Below, in pieces: positions 23,165-34,935 of a DNA stretch of 64,000 nucleotides. Within the stretch, counting starts at the first letter, position 1, and each line of letters starts with the position of its first letter. Made by a program: the position numbers and the translations under genes. A model generated the notes under the pieces. It made no database searches. It was not told the origin of the DNA and worked only from the letters and a program-made list of their open reading frames with translations. The DNA is from Angiostrongylus vasorum (taxonomy: Eukaryota > Nematoda > Chromadorea > Rhabditida > Metastrongylidae), in contig JADANN010000375.1 of NCBI GenBank assembly GCA_018806985.1, positions 1,426,001 through 1,490,000 of the forward strand, read 5' to 3'.

Positions 23165-23526
23165 CTTACTTGGATAAGAGGAAGCCCCAGCATAATCTCC
23201 ATTTTTCGGAGTTTTGATGGTTTAGCCATTATGGTTCCCTGGAATCCCAAGGTCAGCCTGGCCAAACTATGCCTCAGGTCGTCACCACCACAGGCGGTCG
23301 CCGCCATTGTGGACCAGAGGGAGATTTGCCACGTGCGACTAGTTTGATACCACGACGGTGGTGGATCCCGGCATTGGTTTACTCTTAGCTGGGCTTCCTG
23401 GTAAGAACGGTGAATTCCTTCTCAGCTTGGAAGAGCCTGGCGGGAGGGCGAATGCTCCGCTGTAAATCGCAGCCCGACACCCAGGAACACCTCCCAGCCA
23501 CGATGAGCCGGTAAACTGTTCGGAGG
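23165..23526 (+). repeat. Family B SINE-like repeat, near full length
   Basis: The copy runs from TACTTGGATAAGAGG to TGTTCGGAGG and contains every block of the family. The 3' hairpin arms CCTCCCA and TTCGGAGG are partly degraded. Confidence 0.85.
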
Positions 23527-23529
23527 AGA

Positions 23530-23810
23530 AATGTATTATTTTTTTATAACATTAAACAGCAGGGGATGTTTAACGTTTTCTTATTTACTGCTTATCCTTT
23601 TTTTTTGGTAGAGTATTTTGTGAAAGTACAAACACGAGTATACCGAGATATGAGCAAAACTCGGATTATCAGACTGGGCTTCGAACCTGCGATTACCCAT
23701 TCCGAAAGCTTACTTGCTGTGCGAGTTCTCGTTCCGAGTTTGCTCATATTTCTGCGTCCTTGTGGTTGTAGATAATGCATTACGCCACAGTTTTTTAATC
23801 TGACAAATAA
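23530..23810. repeat. Family F fold-back element with tRNA-like arms
   Basis: The left arm contains, inverted, a B-box-like GGTTCGAAGCCC near 23680 and the tail TATTTACTGCTTATCC. The right arm near 23725-23775 repeats the tail (GAGTTTGCTCATATTTCTGC). The middle is mostly deleted. Confidence 0.5.
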
Positions 23811-23814
23811 CATC

Positions 23815-24243
23815 TGTAAGAAAAAAAAAGTCCGTTTTAAAGTGGTCGACGTTTCTGCATCGTTTACTCAAGAAAGTTCTTGAACGTTTTAGCTGCATTG
23901 TACCATAATACACACCAATTACGTCACATGGCAACCTTCACTCTATTAACTCAAGCTGCCGTAACTATGTAAGATGAATATTTCTCTTAAGTTTGGGACT
24001 CAGATGGTGATTTTAAGTGCGATCAATAGGTTGCCTTTCTATCTCATCGATCAATCTTAATTTTAGACTTTTTTCAGCTTATCTTGTCATATCTTCTGAA
24101 GAACAAAAGTTGAACATAAGCAGTAAGTGAGTAAGAATTAAGCATTATCATTGTAGTCAATACCAGGAAGTGACTTCTCATGCATAGACAGTGCTATAAT
24201 CATTTGGACTGCTTACACAAAAAATATAAAAAAGGTGTGATGG
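23815..24243. other. Spacer, nothing identified
   Basis: No exon chain or repeat family was recognised between the fold-back element and the next family B copy. Confidence 0.25.
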
Positions 24244-24249
24244 TATGAT

Positions 24250-24630
24250 CCTCCCAACGGCTTACCGCCTCATTGTGGCTGGGAGGTATTCCTGGTTGCC
24301 GGGTTGTGATGTACAGCGGACGCACCCATCTCTTTGCAGGGTCTTGCAGGCTGAGGAGTCCGGCGTTTCCATCAGGAAGCTAAGCGAAGAGTAAATGAAT
24401 ACCAGGGACCACGAACGTCCTGGTGTCAAATAAGTCGCATGGTGACAAATCTCCCTCTGATCCACAAGGACGATGAATGCCTGTGGCGGCGTCGCCCTGT
24501 GGCAGACTTTGCCCAGGCTGACCTTGGGATTCCAGGGAACCACAATGACTAAACCAGAAAATCTCCGAAGAATGGAGGTTATGCTAGTGCCCGCACAATC
24601 AATGAAGACGGGGCCTTCCAAGTATCCAAG
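24250..24630 (-). repeat. Family B repeat with short duplication
   Basis: This is a near full-length minus-strand copy. TATGAT at 24244-24249 recurs at 24631-24636. The terminal hairpin CCTCCCAACGG to TGGGAGG is intact here. Confidence 0.85.
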
Positions 24631-24870
24631 TATGATGATATGATCATAGATTATCCTCAACAATTCCCTATTTCTCTAGGGAACATCTCGTACCAATAGA
24701 CAAGTCGGTTAAGGCGAATATTAATCTTCTTTCCGTAATGGAAGTCAGTTCGAGTTCAGTTCTTCGACAAATATTCTTTCATGTTTAGCTCACACTTGGT
24801 TTTTTCAGTCCATTTGTACTTTCTCTTCATCACCTCTCATCAGTTCTCCTCAATGCTTTCTCATCGCTAG

Positions 24871-25008
24871 GAAATTTACGTCTACTTTTCAGTTGATGAT
24901 AAGAAAATCAATGAACCATTTCTAGAAGATCCTCAAAAGGTCGATTTTATCCAGAGGTCTTACTTTGTTTCAAGTTTTGAATCCTTAAGCGAGCCAAATC
25001 AACAGTAA
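24871..25008 (+). CDS. Coding exon of an unrecognised gene
   Basis: After the acceptor ATCGCTAG the frame encodes 45 residues with good coding character, containing EIYVYFSVDDKKINEPFLED. It reaches TAA at 25006-25008. A strong donor (CA|GTAAGG) overlaps the stop at 25005, so this may be an internal exon. No neighbouring exon was placed, and no family was recognised. Confidence 0.4.
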   Translation, partial: EIYVYFSVDDKKINEPFLEDPQKVDFIQRSYFVSSFESLSEPNQQ

Positions 25009-25009
25009 G

Positions 25010-25295
25010 GATCATGAGAATACGTGAAAAAAAGTTTTCGGAATTATTTTTTTACACTGCTATCTTTTGTCCTGTTGCTTTACAATGTTCTGAACTAAAG
25101 ACAAATGGATGATCGTTCTGCTTAACGATTCAACAGCGATAATCGAAAAAACGTTTTGATGCTTGTTAGCTGGCTTGTTCTAAGAACAATATCATCAATT
25201 GCCTCACTGCCATTTTGCTTTTTTCCTCTTTGAATTCTGCTATCCTGACTTTTCATAAAATTTTATGTCTTTGTGTTGAAGTTAACACCAATACG
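25010..25295. other. Spacer before a microsatellite
   Basis: No feature was recognised in this AT-rich stretch. Confidence 0.25.
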
Positions 25296-25299
25296 TATG

Positions 25300-25364
25300 T
25301 GCGTGCATGCGTGTGTGTGTGCGTGTGTGTGTGTATGTGTATGTGTGTGTGTTTGTGCATAAGC

Positions 25365-25418
<54 letters not shown>

Positions 25419-25432
25419 GAGCTTACATAGCA
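25300..25432. repeat. Compound GT/TA microsatellite
   Basis: An interrupted (GT)n tract at about 25311-25355 is followed by (TA)n at 25370-25412. Both are prone to length change. Confidence 0.95.
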
Positions 25433-25434
25433 GA

Positions 25435-25670
25435 GTTGCTGGAGATGCATGTAATGTGCACGTTGTTTTTGGTTTGTTTCGTTCCCAGGACTAAGCAAGC
25501 ACCCCATACCTACGGTATTGAGGTAGTGGTACCAGACCTGTTTGCGAAAGTATAAACCCTGAATTAATACATTGGTAAGCCTAATGTACAACCAGCAACC
25601 TTTGCGGAGCTGTGAATGGAGTTGAATTCATAGCGTTTCTCTGAAGCTCTATTCAACACCGATAGGAAAG
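25435..25670 (+). repeat. Diverged SINE family A between microsatellites
   Basis: TGGTACCAGACCTGTTTGCG and TTAATACATTGGTAAGCC are SINE A body blocks in the right order. The flanking TA tracts may have grown from the SINE tail. Confidence 0.6.
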
Positions 25671-25671
<1 letters not shown>

Positions 25672-25718
<47 letters not shown>

Positions 25719-25752
25719 GTAAGATATATATGTATACATAAATATATATATC
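25672..25752. repeat. AT microsatellite
   Basis: (AT)n with scattered C and G interruptions runs from 25672 to about 25752. Confidence 0.9.
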
Positions 25753-25759
25753 TCGTAGT

Positions 25760-26400
25760 GCCGTTTCCACTTCATACTTTTCTTTCAATGTTCTTGTTTG
25801 CGTATCAGTCTGAACCAAACCGCTGGCTGCTGTTAGTGCCGTAAGAAAATTTATGATCTTCGGAAACCTACGCATTTGAACTAAAAAAACTTCATCGCTC
25901 GCAAAAATATATCGATTCTAACGGTTCCTACACATCGGTTGGTGATAGTGGACATCTGTGACTAGAAATATACTTATTTGGTACCTAAAGTTTGAAAGAA
26001 AAACACACTGTTTCCCGAAAAACTAATATTTTGAAGGAGTTGTCGGCAGCTCTCGAAGTTGAACTGATTGCATTGATTGTGATATGCTACAGTATTTCTG
26101 ACTCCAAAGTTTTATCGACTCACTGTGGTTGGTGGATTTATCTTGGTATCAATCTGTAATAAACATCGAATGGTCCACAACTCTGGTAGGCTCTGTCAAT
26201 TGGAAACGTGGTTGGCATTTCCATCGGGAACCCCAGCAAAAGTAAGGATATTTCAGGAATAACTGAAGTCTTGGCAACAGTATAGTCTCCACCTGCGAAG
26301 GAGATAAGAAAACCCCGGCACGGTTTCCGTAATTCTTGGGAAAGGAAATGTTGTTCTAAGGAAATTTTCGGACAAATGGAGGTTATGCTGGTGTCCGTGT
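25760..26400. other. Spacer containing a diverged family B repeat (26195-26400, minus)
   Basis: The minus strand of 26195-26400 keeps the block order of family B (ATAACCTCCATTTGTCC, then CGATGGAAATGCC). 25760-26190 shows nothing recognisable. Confidence 0.4.
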
Positions 26401-26661
26401 GATTTTTCTTGTTTCGAAAACAAAAAGGGAGACCTTTGAAGTATTGATGTAGGTGGGAAGGTGCAATATTTCTAACAAAACTGGAAAACGTTGACTCATT
26501 TCCCTAACCGTTTATTGTAGATACGAAAATTTGGTTTTTTCTTTCCTTTTCCTTTCAACTTTCTGACAAAAAGAACTTCGCAAAATACTCGCCATTCTGA
26601 AGAGGGTTGAGTGCATGCGATGCGATACTTACATTCGTTCTGAAGAATGTCGAATGAATAC

Positions 26662-26932
26662 CTGTTTGGAACAAGATGAGTGAGTTTTGCTGCGACTCAG
26701 TCAACATTATAAAACATAAATGCGCCGTCCTCAAACATACCAGAATTGCTATTGTTGTAACCATCGTCTCTTTCGATCCAGAAATATACTGTTTTGTCAA
26801 TTCGCCGGTTATCTTAGCTTCACACAATCGATCCAATCCTTTTAACTCTTTATCATCCTTATGTATATTGAAAACGACATCTATTTCAGAAGTCAAATAT
26901 AATCTCCAAGAAAAATATCGCCATCTTCGCCT
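26662..26932 (-). CDS. Coding exon of an unrecognised gene
   Basis: Ninety codons are open on the minus strand between a TTAG acceptor (exon begins at 26932) and a strong donor CAAACAG|GTATTC at 26662. The peptide begins basic and aromatic (RRRWRYFSW), has an acidic and basic middle (FNIHKDDKELKGLDRL) and ends with a hydrophobic segment (MVTTIAILVCL) that could span a membrane. The plus-strand frame is also open but lacks splice signals. No family was recognised. Confidence 0.42.
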
Positions 26933-27079
26933 CTAACATTTAACTGGTCATTTCATACAAGCTCCTTACTTCACGTGTGTTATCTCAGGCCGTAAGGAAC
27001 TTCGCTATTCGAGAGCCACTGGTAGTTCGCGGAAATTATTGGAATTTAGTCATTTCTGTCTTATTCACTACATCCTGGT

Positions 27080-27300
27080 AGATGCGTCGTGTTCAGTGGT
27101 TAGTGGTGTCCTGCAAAAAGCACATAGGTCCTTGGTTCGATCGCGCATCCAGGGAAAACTAAGCCTCTTCAAGCCGGGGTCGGTAAACTGTTACGACACT
27201 CCACGAATCGGTTGGGCCTTATAAGACCATTGAATAGGTGCGACAGCCTTAATCACCTCTACGATGCTTAACACTTACTCGACGACATAACTTCTGCAGG
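27080..27300 (+). repeat. Diverged SINE family A
   Basis: The head GATGCGTCGTGTTCAGTGGT (A-box-like), then GGTTCGATCGCGC (B box), then GGGGTCGGTAAACTG place it in SINE A. The 3' half is weak. Confidence 0.6.
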
Positions 27301-27499
27301 AATCATAGACCTCTAATATAATGGCCGCTTTCGATTTTATGTTGGTATATAGCACGTAGTGAATTTTGATAGGTAGAATAAGGTCACGTAGAATCTTCAA
27401 GTGTACCATTTTTTTCAGTTGTTAAGAAATTTTAATTCTAAACAAGTGCAATTTTGAAAAAAATCAAGGGCGAGCGCTTGGTCCTGAGAGTGCGTCATA

Positions 27500-27728
27500 A
27501 ATTCATGAAGTATCGTAGAGATGGTTGAATGCTTATGTTGCGTATAAAATACCTCACGGTGGCCTACCAATGTATCGAACCAGCGGTGCTATCATTCCAT
27601 ACAGGTCCGGTACCAATTTAGTAACCCCCGGAGAGATAGGCTTGGTGAGCTTGATGACACGGGATCGAACCAACGACCACTTGTGTATAACAGGACACCT
27701 CCAACTACCAGGCTAAACGCGCTCTGAA
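27500..27728 (-). repeat. SINE family A, minus strand
   Basis: The minus strand reads head GAGCGCGTTTAGCCTGGTAG, B box GGTTCGATCCCGTG, body GGTACCGGACCTGTATGG, then GAGGTATTTTATACGC. The copy is moderately diverged. Confidence 0.72.
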
Positions 27729-27729
27729 T

Positions 27730-29100
27730 TTGAATGAGTGTTTCGTAGAAATTATACGTATTCATGGCGATGGAGCAAATTCCGTTCTAGCCTGCGAAAT
27801 TTTCATCTGTTTCTTTGCCCTAATTATGGAAAAATTATCGTCTGCTGTCGGAAAACAAGCTTCGTTGCGAACGCATTAATGAAGACAAATGCACAGCATA
27901 TCCCATAATATCCTTTATAAGTTTTCCGGATAAAATTCCAGTTTTCTGAAGCCTTTAAATTTCCAGGAAATAGGAGCATCCGTCGTTGGCTATTTAAGAA
28001 TTTCTCACCAAGGTCCTCACAGCCATAACAGTCTATTGACAAAATTCTTACTTGAATTGCAATTCTTGGTGCACTTTGCTGATTCCGTTGCTATCGGTTT
28101 TTTAGTTGCTTCCATTTGTTGAGAGAGAAAAAACCATCGCTGCTCCTTTTGATGTCAACATAACTCTTACATTTCTTTTTTTTCGTCATCCAGCTGTTTC
28201 TAAATCCTCATCGAACGTCGTCCAGAATCCAGAAAATGATCATTGCTGTTGCATAAAACTATGGCAGAACAGATAGCCAGCGATCTGTTTGCTGTTCGTT
28301 CGGTTCACGCAGCGAGCCCACTTTTTGTGCTTTGCTGACTCCGGAACTCCGGACCTTTTTCAGACCGGAATGTTCTGTACTTGTACAGAACTTTCTACTT
28401 CATTTGGAACGCTGTTTGAACCGGTTCTTTTCCTAACAACGACTTAAAATGATAATCATCAATCGCAACAAATCATAACGGGTTCGAGCGTTTGTATTCC
28501 TTCATTGACGAGCCAACACGAGGTTGGTGAAAAGGTTTATTCGACTAACGTTTCGACGTTTTCGTCTTCATCACGGCCGATGATCCGAGTCGGTGGTTCA
28601 GTTGTCCGGGTTGTGTTACAAAGGCAATTTATGTTTTGCAAAGGTTATCATTCTTTTCATAGTCAGAATCGAAACCGGCGGACATCTCCATTATGAAGAG
28701 ATGAGAAGTTGGTCGGTGTAATCAAAGCACCACTCAGAAGTGCAGTCCGTTTTGATTTGATGAAGGTGGTTTAATAAAAAGGTTGGTAAAGTTAGAGATC
28801 GGCGATTCATTATGAGAGCATGCGGCCGAAGGGATAAGCTCGGAATCATAAAAACATCATTTGCAATGCTTTATCTCATCATTAAAATCACTCATCTAGG
28901 GAGAATTTCGTTCATGTGTCTGTCTACTCCACGTAACGGCTTCAGATGAGTCATGGAACATCATAGATATGTTTTCTATAGGCACTCTATTAAGTGACCA
29001 ACGTCTTACTTAGCTTGATTGCTCTACTATGGCGTCGCTGTATGCATATGAAATTCCTATATGCCAGTATTTTCTTTAATATGACCCTACTTAATAAAAT
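27730..29100. other. Spacer with one Penelope-like end (28510-28610, minus)
   Basis: 28543-28577 on the minus strand is a hammerhead-like segment with stem II GACG-AAAA-CGTC and GAAACGTTAG. The neighbouring GATGATCCGAGTCGG block matches 41210-41230. Elsewhere the sequence is AT-rich with no exon call. Confidence 0.4.
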
Positions 29101-29104
29101 GCGA

Positions 29105-29445
29105 AGGTCCCAGTTCATTTGTTCTCTGCTTCGCATTCATCATCCACGATGATCTTCGAACTTCTGGTTCGCTTGGTGGTTGAGAACTTCATCTTCTTCA
29201 TTAATGTCGTTGAACGATATTCGAGGGAATCCTGGCGTAACTCTACTGCAGAATTCATGGGTCTTCAACACAGAGCCAGTCGCCGGCTTTCTTGGTCTGT
29301 AATGAGGCAGCTCTTCGCAGCTAAGTCTAGTGCCATCAGAAGGATATCGAAGGATGACAAGCTTTGTTGTCCCAGGGAGAATCGAACCAGCGACTACGTA
29401 TGTATTGTGCACAGCAACTCTAACCTCTGTGCTCCCTGCACCTCT
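29105..29445 (-). repeat. SINE family C, minus strand
   Basis: The minus strand begins with a tRNA-like head at about 29440 (GGTTAGAGTTGCTGTGC) and B box TGGTTCGATTCTCC at about 29385. It runs to a body containing CATCGTGGATGATGAATGCG near 29140. Confidence 0.65.
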
Positions 29446-29601
29446 TATAGCAATACTATCATTGACAACTAGGAACAGAATAGAAAGTCGTCCGCTTGAA
29501 CGGTATTGTGTAGGGGTGCATCTATTTCGTAGCACATAACGATAAAAAATTATTCATGAAGTCAGTCGGAAAATAAAAGGCATCCACTAACACACCCAGG
29601 G

Positions 29602-29877
29602 GCGCGTCTGGCGCAGTGGTTGGAGGCGCCCTGCAACACACACGTGGAATCGATCACGGCGTCCATGGCCCACCAAGCCATTCATGTCTCCGGGGTCGGC
29701 AAAGTGGTACCAGACTTGTCTGGGAGGATAACAGCACTTGCTCGGTACATCGGTAGGCCACCGCGAGTCATTGTAAAGGGCAGATATGCATTCAATCACC
29801 TTCAAACGATGCTTAATAAAGTCGAATGCATGACGCATCCCTCAGGGGTTGATCAACGCCGAGAGCTTTATCTTTTT
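29602..29877 (+). repeat. SINE family A
   Basis: Complete copy (GGCGCGTCTGGCGCAGTGG to GAGAGCTTTATC). Flanks share only AACACA, so the duplication is short or decayed. Confidence 0.9.
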
Positions 29878-29919
29878 TAACACAGCAAGTAAGAGGAATC
29901 ATCAGTTTCAATTATACTG

Positions 29920-30493
29920 GTGGAGTTATTGAGGAGGAAATCACTGTTTGGACTACTACTATTGTTCATGCCTTCGATGTTCTCCAGTCAAATCACTTCT
30001 GTTCTTGGCAACATTCCATTTAATTCGGTTCGAGAGAGCTTTTTCATCTCAAACATGCTATTGGTAATCAAAGGATTCAGCAACAATATGATTTCAACCA
30101 ATTATGAAACGAATGTCAAACCGTTTTTCTTAAGGGAAAAAAGATGGATTAGTAGAAGGTTCGCACTGCATCGCTCTTTAATCACAGCTCAGTCAAATAA
30201 TCTCAGGAATCCCGAGCGTCTCCGGAATTGCTGTCGATCTAGAAGAATACTAATTGCAAGGCAACCATTCACACTTTGTTGCATGCCAGCCGAGTGTTTC
30301 GATCGTGACTTTAAAACATTCTGACGTGGCTATTTCGGGATTTCACGGAAACCAACGCTCAGCCAATGTTTTGAGGAAAGACACCGTTAAGCCCACAAGT
30401 GGACCCAAACCACTGAGCGCATCGGATCACTTCCGTGGCGTGGCGGTTGCAGAACAACGAATCGAATGGAAAAATTCATTAACTGCGGCATGA
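29920..30493 (+). CDS. Coding-like region, two overlapping frames
   Basis: One frame (29920-30324) is open for 134 codons with a hydrophobic start (LFGLLLLFMPSMF). A second (30254-30493, TGA) encodes a peptide of good coding character, including AISGFHGNQRSANVLRKDTV. The second could be a 3' exon entered at CAAG near 30260. Splice signals are weak and the two frames are incompatible as one exon. No family was recognised. Confidence 0.25.
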
Positions 30494-30629
30494 GATTTGA
30501 CCATCCAGGTCACTAACTTATGGCTTCTTAGTAGAAGCTGATTTCCATAATGATCGAATAAAATCATGAATTATATCAATGCGTGTTTTTCTCCATCTTG
30601 AGGTGTATCTTGTGATAACAATTTTTTAA

Positions 30630-31045
30630 CTTATTATTTACTGCCTATTTTTTTAACGGCAGTGTATGTATTGCGAAATATACTTTAAAGATGCTGAGAT
30701 ATTTGCAAAACTCCGGACCGCAGGTGTCTACGGTGTGGAACGAACGCGCTATTGTCTTTTCTGGGGAGTAGCGCGCTCACCACCACACCATGCGGGTCCT
30801 TCGTTTCGCCTGTCTCTCACCTAGTTCTATCGATCGTTTTGCCATCACCAATCACCCGTCAACGGGACTGATCTGGGGTGAGAGACAGGCGAAACAAAAG
30901 GACCCGCATGGTGTGGTGGTGAACGCGCTACTTCCCGGAAAGGACAATAGCGCGTTCGTTCCCCACCGTAGACACCTGCGGTCCGGAGTTTGCAAATATC
31001 TCAGCATCATTAAAGTTATCTTGTGATCATTCCTTATTAATAAGG
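30630..31045. repeat. Family F fold-back element, near-perfect hairpin
   Basis: Arms 30683-30821 and 30877-31017 are near-perfect inverted repeats around a 55-nt loop. Each arm contains a tRNA-like unit, CCGCATGGTGTGGTGGTGAA (A-box-like) followed by GCGTTCGTTCC (degraded B box) and GCAAATATCTCAGCATC. The element looks like two head-to-head copies of one tRNA-derived unit. Outer ends carry TTATTTACTGCC. Confidence 0.8.
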
Positions 31046-31249
31046 AGTGAGATCACTAAGAGGTCTTCTATTCTCACTCGTTTGATTACACTGCAGTGAG
31101 TTGAGAGCATATTCACCTTTTATGTGACTCAAATAGAAACGTTTAATCGATTTGACACCTCGGAAAAAAAATCGAATCGAAGCGATATTAATGGACATAT
31201 CGAAAAAAAATAGAAGGTAATATGGAAAAAAGGTTTATGAAGTTAGGAG

Positions 31250-31470
31250 GGAAAATTGACGTTTTCGTGTGTACTTTAGTGGTGAGAGGTATCCTACTAC
31301 ATCTTTGGTCGTTGATTTGATTTCACGTCCCTGGCAAATCCGAACATCGTCGGCCTCTAGAAGTTATTTTTTGGCTCAAATATTCATTCATTCACCTTTA
31401 ATGTGCTACGAATTGAGCCGAATGCAAGGCGCAGTTCATGGGTCCCATAAGCGCCGGAAGCTTCTTCATT
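31250..31470 (+). repeat. Diverged SINE family A
   Basis: The head GTACTTTAGTGGTGAGAGG and the 3' blocks CATTCATTCACCTTTAATG and GAGCCGAATGCAAGGCGCAG follow SINE A order. Confidence 0.5.
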
Positions 31471-31888
31471 CCTTAATCGCCTAACTTCTTCTTGGCCGAT
31501 TATACCGTACCGTCTTACGTTGTTATCGTATATGAAAGGTCTGAAGAGGCTTCCTTACCGTTCATCATTTTTTTAACGATATTTGTTCTGACTACTTCAA
31601 ATAAACCCTTTTACCTATTTGATACCGTCCCGCGGGACACAATGATGACTCCAAATGTTTTTAATATTGACAACTGTTATCTACGCGTTCAATAAATAAA
31701 CAAATAAGTGTAATCCAAGACGCAGTGGAGCGAGGCTTTCCCCAAAAATTTGTAAAGAAGTTACTTAGCACTTCGAAGGATTGCCATTGTGTTAGAACGT
31801 TAACTTTCCTCTTTCATTTAATAAAAACCGCTCGATGTTGGGGTCCGTTTATTTTTCGTTGATTTTTTTGCTGTATCCCGTACTTCAG

Positions 31889-32377
31889 GTCCTCGTCACT
31901 CTGTGTTTACGGCAATCCACGAAACATTCCGAACACTACGAACGAATTTCACTACTAGAAGCCTCGAGTACTAATAAGGTGTTTCAACCTCATTTACTAG
32001 AAGCGCCACATCAGAGGTTAGCAAAAATAGTTTTTTTTCTTGAAAAGTAATGATAAGTGCCTATTTTGACAATTTTCATAGCCTAAATCCTTGGTCTTAT
32101 TGAATCCACTTTAATTTATTTTGTGCGCATAACGCAGGAATTAAATCATCTCCAATGGATAGTTTATACCTCGCATGCTGTGCCATGGCATGTTCCCGCT
32201 CCTAATCTCTTCATCGATCAATATGCATTTTATCCACTGCCACAATCACCGATTTTGGAGAGAATAGTAATTTTTGACTATATGAGGCGCGTGCGATTTA
32301 TTTTACTGTTTCTGCAGGATCGCCTTATATCAATGCTGATGATGCAGATAGAATGCTTATCACTAATGATCTTGTAG
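31889..32377 (+). CDS. Coding exons of an unrecognised gene
   Basis: 31889-31978 (acceptor GTACTTCAG, donor AAG|GTGTTT) and 32138-32266 (acceptor AACGCAG, donor ATA|GTAATT) join in phase 0. A third segment from 32318 (acceptor TTTCTGCAG) is open in two frames. One ends at TAG 32375 and the other includes SPYINADDADRMLITND. The first exon could alternatively end at 32016 (CAGAG|GTTAGC). The combined peptide is soluble, with motifs HYERISLLEASSTNK and WHVPAPNLFIDQYAFYP. No family was recognised. Confidence 0.42.
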
Positions 32378-32601
32378 GACAACAAGCGTTTCTTCCGTTT
32401 TGTTCAATTTTCTCACCTACCTAATCAGGTTATTCCACAAAAATTTGTGTAATTCCTACTCTATAACGTCTATTTTTTTACTAAAAATTTTTTATGAGCT
32501 ACTGCGTTGTTTGAAGATTAATAGTCACTTTAAACTTTTTTGATATTCAGTGTTACTTTAAGCTTCATTAGGGACTTTACTAATTATTAGGACAGAACTG
32601 T

Positions 32602-33118
32602 GGCGAGTGTGGCGCAGTGGTCGCAGGCGCCCTGCAACATACATGGGTTCCGATGTTTTTCTTCAATAAGCAGACAAGAGGTTGCTATTACAGAATTAGG
32701 ATACAATAGCTGACGTTCCGGTGGTTTCGCCTCGCCTCTGAAGAAGGGGAGTCCGCCGGAACGTCAGCTATTGTATCCTAATAAATTCTGTAATACCAAC
32801 CTGGTGTCTACTTATTGAAGAAAACATCAAATTATCAATCAATGCCGAGGTTAGTAGAAAGTCGGTTTTGGGAATTGCTACATATGGGGTCGATTTCCGC
32901 ACCCCTGGCATACTAAAGCCTTCCATCCCTCCGGGGTCATTGAATTGGTACCAGACTTGTCTGCGAGGATAGCAGCACGGGCTCGATATATCGGAACGTT
33001 ACCGCGAGTGATTGTAAAGGCCAGATATGCATTCAATCACCTCCAACGATACTTAATAAAGTCGAATGGATGGCGCATCCATCAGGGGATTGATCAATGC
33101 CAAGAGCTTTATTGCTTT
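32602..33118 (+). repeat. SINE family A interrupted by a palindromic insertion
   Basis: The head (32602-32656) and body (32881-33118) of one SINE A are separated by about 225 nt. The junction sequences ACATGGGTTCCGAT and ACATATGGGGTCGAT look like a target duplication, so the insertion is younger than the SINE. Confidence 0.75.
32657..32880. mobile_element. Palindromic Penelope-like terminus inserted in a SINE
   Basis: Arms 32658-32732 and 32745-32827 are near-perfect inverted repeats. Each contains TAGCTGACGTTCCGG, the hammerhead-like end. The right flank ends with the ATGCCGAGGTTAGTAGAAAG block typical of these termini. It encodes nothing. Confidence 0.6.
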
Positions 33119-33119
33119 C

Positions 33120-34930
33120 TATTTTTAGAACAGAACTATTAATTATTACCTAACTAGTAGAAATCACGCATAATTGACAATGAGATGCAAATTTCCATTT
33201 TTGCTACAATAAAGTTCTTCATATTTACAAAATGGCCTGAGATTACAGTACGATTTAGCAATGTATCAAAAATGATACGATCTACAATGATAACCTGGCT
33301 ACTTTCATGTGGATCGTATAGATGATTGTCGCTTGTCACTATATGAAGAAACTATGGAACACAACTGGAATAATCTGCACCTCAGATATATTGTCTTTCA
33401 AGAAACATTAGTGAAGGAGCTGTAGAAAATATGCGTATTGATTTTTTGCCACACATCCTGCTACTTTTCGCCTCGTTCGCTTCATGTTGTTCACTGACCA
33501 CAGAATAGGAAAAATTTACTGAATTCATCCTCATCATATGTAATCCCATTAATTAATGAGTAATATGAGTCTGATCCAGTAATCCCTTTTTTTTTACAGT
33601 TTTGAAGCTAATGGGGCCACAGGTAGCTGGGTGGGCGGTTCCAGGTCCACGATGACTCATTAATTGTTCATTTTGATAGAGAGGTGAAACTCATTCTTAA
33701 CTAGGTTAAACTCGTTGGTTGTGACTCTTTAGAGTATATCACATTTCTTCACCATGGAACACTCTATACACTTTTTAAGTCCTGTTTTGTCTCCGTCTGG
33801 TTTCTGCCCTGAAGCCTAATATTTTAACGAAATCCGAACATATGAAAGATTAATTTTTTACTTAGTTCGAGGAATCTTAATTGAAATAGGCAGTTATTTT
33901 TAAGTTTTTAGTCTTTCCTTCTCTACGCTACCTTGTACGCTTTCTTCTTTCGACATGATGCATGCCTCAGAAAAACGATCAATTTCAGTCGCTCTAATTT
34001 TTCTACAGAGTTAATTATTTTCCGGTTTCCTCCTATTTTTCTTACTTTTCTCGTGCACTTCATTTTTAATTGACCCGTGCTGCGAAATGAGATGAGAAAC
34101 TTGCTTAGTCCAGAAGAGAGACTTCAAACAACTCGCTATTGAATGACGTCTGGTTACTTCTCTTTGCCGAATGTCCACTATTATAATGAGCACTTGAGTA
34201 GCTTTTATGATGGTGAATCATCTGGTCTTTATTAACATTTCCATCAAGTCATCGGACTTCTTTTTGGATTGGCAAGATCGTTTTACCCAGAACTTTAGAA
34301 TCCTTGGATTCTAAGAGAAGTTGCTACCAGGCCGTTCGTTACCTGGGTGCATATAGGATCGTCTTCGACTAGACACTGACCAAAATTGTCGGATCCACAA
34401 CCAGCGATGTCGTTCACTTTGACGGTTTAGCTTGGTGTTGATGATGATCGTCTACTTATAACTGGGAATAAATTAGTACCACTATCGTGTACTCTTTAAG
34501 AACTATTCTATCAATAGGGAATGCTTAATGTTGATGCCGTAATGGGATTCTAAATGGATTAAGAATCCGACATCAATTTTCCAGGGAAGTATTGTGGCAA
34601 GAAATCTTACCAGCAAGCCTTGAATTTTTCGTAAATAGATGTAAACCAAGCAGATGTTGAGATTTCCTGCAATCGCAGAGAGGACTTTCTTTAAAAAAGA
34701 AGAAAAGAAGGGAAGAAGAAGAGAAAGAAGATCATTGAAGTTCGCCATAAATCAATATTCATTTCCTTTTTGTTTAGCTCATTTATTTGTTTATTTCTAT
34801 TCAAATTATTTCCATTGTAGATATTTGGATTTGAGTATGCTCATGACAATATTTAATAAGAGGGCTATCTGGAAGACTAAATTATAGGCGACTTTTATCA
34901 CTTTAAACTTGGCGATAATATTTTACTCTA
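33120..34930. other. Spacer, no recognised feature
   Basis: AT-rich sequence with short open frames only. A purine-rich tract lies at 34680-34735. No member of the window's repeat families was detected with confidence. Confidence 0.3.
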
Positions 34931-34935
34931 AAATA

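Noticed and set aside
23132..23347. Recurring peptide with LVDQREICH in open frames of either strand
   Set aside because: This is the translation of family B repeats (also at 24.3, 37.2, 47.7, 49.4 and 63.6 kb) and has no start or splice context of its own.
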